Assembly (NCBI GenBank): GCA_003168295.1
Contig: PMST01000664.1
Coordinates: 7,129 to 46,277 of the forward strand
Source: Actinomycetota bacterium
GTDB lineage: Bacteria > Actinomycetota > Actinomycetes > Streptosporangiales > Streptosporangiaceae
Length of the DNA stretch: 39,149 nt
Direction of reading: 5' to 3'
Under the pieces are notes generated by a model. The model saw only the letters and a list, made by a program, of their open reading frames with translations. It was not told where the DNA came from and did no database searches. Of this stretch, positions 33,101-39,149 are shown in pieces. The number at the start of each line of letters is the position of its first letter. Positions within the stretch are counted from its first letter, which is position 1. A program made the position numbers and the translations under genes.

Positions 33101-33520
33101 ATGGCGGGTAGATCGCGCCGTGCGCGGATCGAGGACGTACACGAACTGGCCATGCGCATGCCTCATGTCACGGTCGAGTACGGACCGCATGGCAATCCGG
33201 TCTACCAGGTCGGGAGCAAATCCTTCGTCTTCTTCCGGAACCCTCGTCCGGACGCCACCGACCCCGGCACGGGCGAGCGCTACCCGGATGTGATCGTGTT
33301 CTGGGTGCCGTCGGAGGCTGACAAGCAAGCGTTGGTTCAAGACCAGACGTCTCCGTTTTTCACCACCCCGCACTTTGATGGCCACCCGTCGGTACTGGTG
33401 CGGGGCAGCCGGATCGGCGAGCTCACCCTGCCGGAGTTGACCGAAGTAATCCAGGACGCCTGGCTCACTCGAGCATCGCCCACAAGAGCCGCAGCCTGGC
33501 TCAAAGCGCACGGTTCATGA
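33101..33520 (+). CDS. MmcQ/YjbR-family protein
   Basis: A 139-residue protein of the MmcQ/YjbR fold, a small alpha/beta domain resembling a double-wing DNA-binding protein. Recognisable parts are the N-terminal helix IEDVHELAMRMPHV, the strand KSFVFFRN, the central PDVIVFWVPSEADKQALV, the TPHFDGHPSVLV loop and the C-terminal helix LTEVIQDAWLTRAS. Function is unproven for the family. No Shine-Dalgarno is visible before the ATG, but TACGCT lies 6 nt upstream, consistent with a -10 element and a leaderless mRNA. Longer in-frame versions would run into the divergent gene's promoter. Its stop codon lies inside the left arm of the long inverted repeat that follows. Confidence 0.82.
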   Translation: MAGRSRRARIEDVHELAMRMPHVTVEYGPHGNPVYQVGSKSFVFFRNPRPDATDPGTGERYPDVIVFWVPSEADKQALVQDQTSPFFTTPHFDGHPSVLVRGSRIGELTLPELTEVIQDAWLTRASPTRAAAWLKAHGS

Positions 33521-33568
33521 TCGTGGCCAGATTTGGGCAAAGAGCGCCCGAAACTGGCCACGATCATG
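33516..33568. terminator. 15-bp perfect inverted repeat, likely bidirectional terminator
   Basis: CATGATCGTGGCCAG (33516-33530) and its exact reverse complement (33554-33568) enclose an inner stem of TTTGGGC with GCCCGAA (one G-U pair), separated from the outer stem by one A/A mismatch and closed by a 7-nt loop. The total is 22 pairs, by far the strongest hairpin in the window. It lies between the convergent YjbR and acetyl-CoA synthetase genes. There is no T-run. Confidence 0.8.
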
Positions 33569-33605
33569 GTGTCGCCGGATCAGGCGACCTACCGCTCTTC
33601 CGGTG

Positions 33606-35589
33606 TCATCGCTCGCTTCCGCCTTCTGCCGCCGCTTTCTGGAGGGCCTCCACGACCGAAGGGTCGCCGAGCGTGGTGACGTCGCCGAGCTCGCGACCGT
33701 CGGCGATATCACGCAGCAGCCGGCGCATGATCTTCCCGGACCGCGTCTTGGGCAGGTCGGCGGACCAGATCACCCGCTGCGGCCGGGCGAACTTGCCGAT
33801 CCGCGCGCTTACGTGCTCGCGCAGTTCTTCGACCAGGTCCGGGCCGGGCTCGAGCTCGCCGACGACCGTCACGTACGCCACCACGGACTGGCCGGTCATG
33901 TCGTCGTTCACCGCGACGACCGCGGCCTCCGCCACCGCCGTGTGGGCGACCAGTGCCGACTCGATCTCCGCGGTGGACAGCCGGTGGCCGGACACGTTGA
34001 TGACGTCGTCAATCCGGCCGGTGATCCAGAAGTAGCCGTCCTCGTCCCGGCGAGCGCCGTCCCCGACGAAGTAGGTCCGCGGGCCGAACCGGGAGAAGTA
34101 GGTCTCTACGTAGCGGTCCGGGTCGTCGTACAGGGTACGTAGCATGCTCGGCCAAGGCTGGGTGAGGACCAGCAGGCCGGCGCCCTCCCGGACTTCGTTG
34201 CCGTTTTCGTCGAGCAGGCTGGCCGATACCCCGGGCAGCGGCCGGGTCGCCGAGCCCGCCTTCATCGGCGTGATGCCGGGCAGCGGCGAGATCATGATCG
34301 CACCCGTTTCGGTCTGCCACCAGGTGTCGACCACCGGGCATCGCTCGCCGCCGATGACCGCGTAGTACCACACCCACGCCTTCGGGTTGATGGGCTCGCC
34401 GACGGTCCCGAGCAGCCGGAGCGAGGACAGGTCGTGTCGGCCGGGATACTGCTCCCCCCATTTCATGCAGGCGCGGATGGCCGTGGGAGCGGTGTAGAAG
34501 ATCGAGACCCGGTACTTCTCGACCACTTGCCACCAGGCGTCCTTATCCGGGTAGTCCGGCGCTCCCTCGTACATCACCGACGTGACGCCATTCGCCATCG
34601 GGCCGTACACGATGTAGGAGTGCCCGGTGATCCAGCCGACGTCGGCCGTGCACCAGAACACGTCCCGTTCGGTGTCGAGGTCGAAGACCATCGCGGCGGT
34701 GGTCGTCACCCCAGTGAGGTAGCCGCCAGTGGTGTGCACGATGCCCTTCGGCTTGGCCGTGGAACCGGACGAGTACAGCAGGAACAGCGGATGCTCGGCC
34801 TCCATCGGCTCGGCCGGGCATTCCGGCTCAGCGTCGGCGAGCAGCTCGTGGTACCAGTGGTCCCGGCCGTCCTGCATCTCGCACGGCGCACCCGTGGACC
34901 GGACCACGACCACCGTCTGCAGCGTGTCCAGGTCAGCGATCGCCTCGTCGACGGCCTGCTTGACCGGCGCGGTCTTGCCCCGGCGCCGCGCGCCGTCGGC
35001 GGTGATGAGCGCCTTGGCCTTCGACACTGCCATCCGCTCCTGCACTGCGGACGGCGCGAAGCCGCCGAATACGACGTTGTGCGGCGCCCCGATCCGGGCG
35101 CAGGCGAGCATGGCCACCACGACCTCGGGAATCATCGGCAGGTAGATGCCCACGATGTCGCCCTTGCCGACTCCCCGGGCCTTCAGCGCGTTCGCGAGGC
35201 GCTGAGTGTCGGCGAGAATCTGCGCGTAAGTCAGGGTCCGCTGCTCGCCTTGTTCCCCGTGCCAGTAGAACGCGACCCTGTCCCCGTGGCCTGCGTTCAC
35301 GGTCCAGGCAGTTGTAGGAGGCATTGAGCGTGCCGTCGGCGAACCAGGTGTAGAAGGGGGGATTGCTGTCGTCGAGGACCGCGCGGAAGGGGGTCTGCCA
35401 GTCCAGCCGCTGACGTGCCTGTTCAGCCCACCAGGCTGGGGCGTCGCTCGCGGCCTGCTTGTCGATGCCCGGATCTGTCACCTGGGCGCGAGAGGCGAAG
35501 TCGGCAGGCGGGGAGAATTCCGTGACGTTCAGCAGCTGGCTGAGCCGTTCTGGCGAAGATGAGGACTGTACCGATGCCGGTGTTGGCAT
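33606..35589 (-). pseudogene. acsA: acetyl-CoA synthetase gene with an internal frameshift
   Basis: Together the two frames encode about 660 residues of an AMP-forming acetyl-CoA synthetase, the usual family size. The first part (35589 to about 35301) starts MPTPASVQSSS with a strong AGGAAGGAG site and runs to LNASYNCLD. The remainder, VNAGHGDRVAFYWHGE onward, continues in the +1 frame from 35300. Relative to the family about two residues are also missing at the junction, so a 5-nt deletion is a likely cause. The rest is intact: the P-loop YSSGSTAKPKG, the acetate pocket TWWQTETG and the C-terminal PKTRSGKIMRR with the lysine that is normally acetylated. Sequencing error is the main alternative; reinitiation at ATG 35324 would give a 572-residue product lacking the N-terminus. 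Confidence 0.8.
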
Positions 35590-35884
35590 GGCTGGCTCCT
35601 TCCTGGGTTAACACGCACTCGTTGCCGCGTTCTCAACCGCGATGCTCGTCGGCGCATCGGCCGCGCCAGCGGTTGAAGCATCCTCGCCCCGGCATAGACA
35701 GCAGGCCTGCACACGGGCGGATGGTGCAACGAGCACCGTTTGGGGGCCCGGCTCCTTACGCTTCCCGACAATCTGCGCTGAAACCTTCGATGAACAAAAA
35801 ACTCGGTCCCAAACCGGCTATCTCTGACCTCCCGGCGCCTGGACCTGGCTGTATCGGATAGATCAAGGGCAGCAGATCTTGAAC

Positions 35885-35902
35885 AACGCATGTCGATGCG
35901 TT
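35885..35902. promoter_or_regulatory. 18-bp palindrome, candidate operator
   Basis: AACGCAT (35885-35891) and ATGCGTT (35896-35902) form a perfect 7-bp dyad around GTCG. It lies directly after TTGAAC, so a repressor bound here would block the spacer and -10 of that promoter. FadR-like or TetR-like dimers bind sites of this size. Confidence 0.5.
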
Positions 35903-35942
35903 ACGGGTTAGGGAAGCAGATATGGCCTAGTCGGGCAGGAGT

Positions 35943-35975
35943 CGTGCCGCGGTCAGATAAGGCAGTCGCGGCACG
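35943..35975. promoter_or_regulatory. 9-bp inverted repeat in the 5' leader of the KAS III gene
   Basis: CGTGCCGCG (35943-35951) and CGCGGCACG (35967-35975) form a perfect stem with a 15-nt loop about 30 bp before the start codon. As RNA it would be a stable hairpin just upstream of the ribosome site. It is followed by the second ACGGGTTAGG copy. Confidence 0.5.
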
Positions 35976-36004
35976 GGTTAGGTTGTTCCTGGAGGTGGTG
36001 ATCC

Positions 36005-37975
36005 ATGAAACCGTTCGTGATCAACCGGTACGGTCGCCTGGTGTTCCCGGCCAATTTCCTGGGTGACCTGGACTTCTCGGTGCTGGACACGCTGGAGCAG
36101 TTCGCGGCGGTGATCGGGCGGGATTTCGAGGCGAAGGCGCCGACCGGCACGGACATCTTGGCCCGGGTCGAGTCCGGGGCTTATCCGGGGCGTTTTGAGC
36201 TGCTGCGGGACCTGGGGCAGAACCTGTACTGGGTCAACCGGTACGCGATCACGATGTTTGACAAGCGGCCGACGCGATGGCGTGACCTGGCCAAGGGTCG
36301 CGAGGATGTGTTCTTGCCGGTGCTGACGCCGTGGGAGGACAGCGCACGCAAGGTGGCCGCGGTCGAGCGGGCCTTCCGTGCGCTGCCGGCGACGTGGGAT
36401 GCCGGTACCGAGAACCGGGTGTTTGACCTGCTGTTCGACTTGTTCCGCACCAAGCTGCACCACGCCACCGAGCTGCCCGCGATCAAGCCGACCGTGGCCG
36501 GGTTCCTGGCTGCGCCCGGCGCGCTGACGTTCGTGATGCCGGATTATGACCCGGACTATCCGATGTTCCGGACCGAGGACATCATCGATGCTCACGAGGA
36601 CGTCCCGGAGCTGGAAGCGCTGATGCGCTGGGCGATGGTGCTGCACAACCAGTACCCGTGGGACCGTTCCCGGACCGAGCTGCGCGGGGCCGGCGGGATC
36701 GGCGACGATGATTTCGTGGTCGCCTTCCACCCGCGCAATCGCGACGTGATGGCCTTCATCGACCGGGTCAAGAGCCCGGGTCGCGCTGGCGCTGGCCAGG
36801 ACGCTCCGGCCCGGCGCGAGCCGATCGAGGCGGTCGCGCCCGTGACGCCCTACCCGCCGGTGCGGGTCGCCGACGCGTTCGCGATCCAGCCGAGGTTCGA
36901 GGCGCTGGCCGTCGTGCGCGGCGAGCACGTCTGCGACAACACCGACGTGATCAGGAACGCGAGCCCGTCCTGGTCGCCGATGAGCGCCGGCGAGATCAGC
37001 GCTAAGACCGGTATCGAGCAGCGCCGTTACACCAGCCGGGAGCCTGAGCAGCTGGCCTTGCACGCGGCCCGGGCCGCGCTGGCCAAGTCCGGCCGTTCCC
37101 CGGCGGAGATCGGCGCGATCGTGGTCAGCACCTGCACGAGCAACCGGCAGATCCCGTCGACGGCGTGCTGGCTGTCCGGTGAGCTTGGCCTGCTGCAGAC
37201 CCATGCCTCGGTGGACATGGTCGCGGCCTGCGCGGGTCTGCCCTACGGGCTGGCCGAGGCCGTCCGGCAGCTCCAGGAGGTCGCCCGGCCCGTCCTGCTG
37301 GTCTGCGTGGAAAAGTTCTCCGACAAGATCGGCAACGTCCGCACCTCCCGGATGATCTTCGGGGACGGTGCCGCGGCGATGGTCATCGGCCCGGCCCGCG
37401 CCGGGGAGGCCGGGGACGTGGAGGTGGTGCAGACCTACGCGAGCGGGCCGCATAGCGAGGTCAACTCGATTATATGGCCGAATTCCGAATTCGACGGCGA
37501 CATCACCGTGTACGGGCCCGAGGTCAAGTCGCTGGTCCAGCGCTACCTGGTCCAGATGCTCGGCGAACTCAAGGCCCAGCCAGATCCGGACAACCCGGAG
37601 CGCACGTTGCTTGAGAGCATCGACCTGATCATCCCGCACCAGGCCAACAAGACGATGATCCTGAACCTGGCCGGGAAGGCCGGGCTGTCGGCGGACCAGC
37701 TGTACTTCAATGTCGAGAAGATGGGCAACGTGTCCGCGGCGAGCATCCCCATCGCGGTCTACGACGCGGTGCGCGACGGTGTGATAACCCGCCCGGCCCG
37801 GGTCTTCGCGCCCGGATTCGGGGCGGGCGCGGTCGGCGGTTACGCGGTGATGCGCATCGATCCCGCGATCGTCGCCGACGAAGTCGCGCTGGACGTCGCC
37901 GAGGATGCCGGAAGGTCCGCGGCGCCGTCGGCCGGGAGCACTAGCGACGACATCCACGCCGCCTTCGGAGGCTGA
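36005..37975 (+). CDS. KAS III-like ketoacyl synthase with a long N-terminal domain of unknown function
   Basis: A 656-residue protein. Residues 1-255 (MKPFVINRYGRLVFPANF...) match nothing I recognise; they look globular and mostly helical, with a stretch YDPDYPMFRTEDI around 181-193. Residues about 285-640 are a complete KAS III (FabH-type) thiolase-fold domain, with Cys409 (MVAACAGLPYGL), His545 (IPHQANKTM) and Asn575 (GNVSAAS). The chemistry is Claisen condensation of an acyl-CoA with another acyl unit. GGAGGTGG precedes the ATG. The next gene, 3 bp downstream, encodes a biotin carboxylase domain, so the synthase may use an alpha-carboxylated acyl-CoA made by its partner (inference). An OleA-type head-to-head condensation is another option. 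Confidence 0.85.
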   Translation: MKPFVINRYGRLVFPANFLGDLDFSVLDTLEQFAAVIGRDFEAKAPTGTDILARVESGAYPGRFELLRDLGQNLYWVNRYAITMFDKRPTRWRDLAKGREDVFLPVLTPWEDSARKVAAVERAFRALPATWDAGTENRVFDLLFDLFRTKLHHATELPAIKPTVAGFLAAPGALTFVMPDYDPDYPMFRTEDIIDAHEDVPELEALMRWAMVLHNQYPWDRSRTELRGAGGIGDDDFVVAFHPRNRDVMAFIDRVKSPGRAGAGQDAPARREPIEAVAPVTPYPPVRVADAFAIQPRFEALAVVRGEHVCDNTDVIRNASPSWSPMSAGEISAKTGIEQRRYTSREPEQLALHAARAALAKSGRSPAEIGAIVVSTCTSNRQIPSTACWLSGELGLLQTHASVDMVAACAGLPYGLAEAVRQLQEVARPVLLVCVEKFSDKIGNVRTSRMIFGDGAAAMVIGPARAGEAGDVEVVQTYASGPHSEVNSIIWPNSEFDGDITVYGPEVKSLVQRYLVQMLGELKAQPDPDNPERTLLESIDLIIPHQANKTMILNLAGKAGLSADQLYFNVEKMGNVSAASIPIAVYDAVRDGVITRPARVFAPGFGAGAVGGYAVMRIDPAIVADEVALDVAEDAGRSAAPSAGSTSDDIHAAFGG

Positions 37976-37978
37976 CGT

Positions 37979-39149
<1,171 letters not shown>

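Larger units (their letters stand above)
35590..36004. promoter_or_regulatory. 415-bp divergent regulatory region
   Basis: No plausible gene is present on either strand. The left part holds the acetyl-CoA synthetase promoter, not identified. The right part carries TTGAAC (35879-35884), a candidate -35, immediately followed by the palindrome AACGCAT-gtcg-ATGCGTT, a GC-rich inverted repeat at 35943-35975, and two copies of ACGGGTTAGG exactly 70 bp apart (35903-35912 and 35973-35982). The gene at 36005 has GGAGGTGG about 9 nt before its ATG. Confidence 0.6.

Noticed and set aside
33516..33568. Terminal inverted repeats of an insertion sequence
   Set aside because: Only 23 bp lie between the arms and no transposase is nearby; a hairpin terminator explains it better.
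35590..36004. Small genes in the 415-bp region before the KAS III gene
   Set aside because: Open frames of 60-100 codons exist, but they lack ribosome sites and domain features and overlap the promoter and repeat elements.

Overview
The window is a 39 kb piece of a very GC-rich chromosome with dense gene packing, frequent GTG/TTG starts, 4-bp start/stop overlaps and strong third-position GC. Together with the gene families (WS/DGAT acyltransferase, PatA-like GNAT/acyl-CoA synthetase fusion, extended KAS III next to a biotin-carboxylase protein, an actinobacterial UbiA type) this points to an actinomycete, perhaps a Streptosporangiales-like soil organism. The species cannot be read from the sequence. 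No rRNA, tRNA, CRISPR, transposase or phage gene was seen.

Layout. (1) 1-7345, lipid and polyester storage: the end of an alpha/beta hydrolase, a wax ester synthase/diacylglycerol acyltransferase, a TetR regulator, an MDR oxidoreductase divergent from an SDR, then phaB and phaC on the minus strand. (2) 7558-9993: a GNAT plus NDP-forming acyl-CoA synthetase fusion whose ATP-grasp part looks eroded. (3) 10153-13822, alpha-glucan metabolism: a stand-alone CBM48 protein, phosphoglucomutase and a GH13 oligo-1,6-glucosidase, the last two divergent with only 18 bp between start codons. (4) 13936-20971: a tightly coupled six-gene operon encoding a response regulator fused to a PIG-L deacetylase, an ATP-grasp ligase, a PHP phosphoesterase, a membrane GT2 glycosyltransferase, a 51-residue single-span membrane protein and a CHASE3-like/HAMP/PAS hybrid histidine kinase. 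This is the strongest candidate for an undescribed system: a two-component pathway whose regulator output is itself an enzyme. It is followed by three 23-bp direct repeats. (5) 21211-23602: an unknown small protein and an amylosucrase. (6) 23861-27376: a large secreted protease with a subtilisin-type layout but sedolisin-type (Glu/Asp/Ser, Asp oxyanion) active-site motifs. (7) 27442-31882: type III PKS, FAD monooxygenase and UbiA prenyltransferase in one operon, divergent from a UbiG-like methyltransferase, which together suggest a prenylated quinone or phenol pathway. (8) 31984-33520: an NAD-binding epimerase-like protein and an MmcQ/YjbR protein. (9) 33606-35589: acetyl-CoA synthetase, broken by a frameshift. 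(10) 36005 to the right edge: a KAS III enzyme with a long unknown N-terminal domain, followed by the biotin-carboxylase start of an acyl-CoA carboxylase, downstream of a 415-bp leader rich in inverted and direct repeats.

A recurrent theme is short in-frame tandem repeats inside or at the ends of genes (18 bp x2, 9 bp x3, 15 bp x4, 9 bp x7), plus non-coding repeats at 10002-10062 and 20964-21032. Functions rest on motif recognition by eye. Pathway-level statements are inference.
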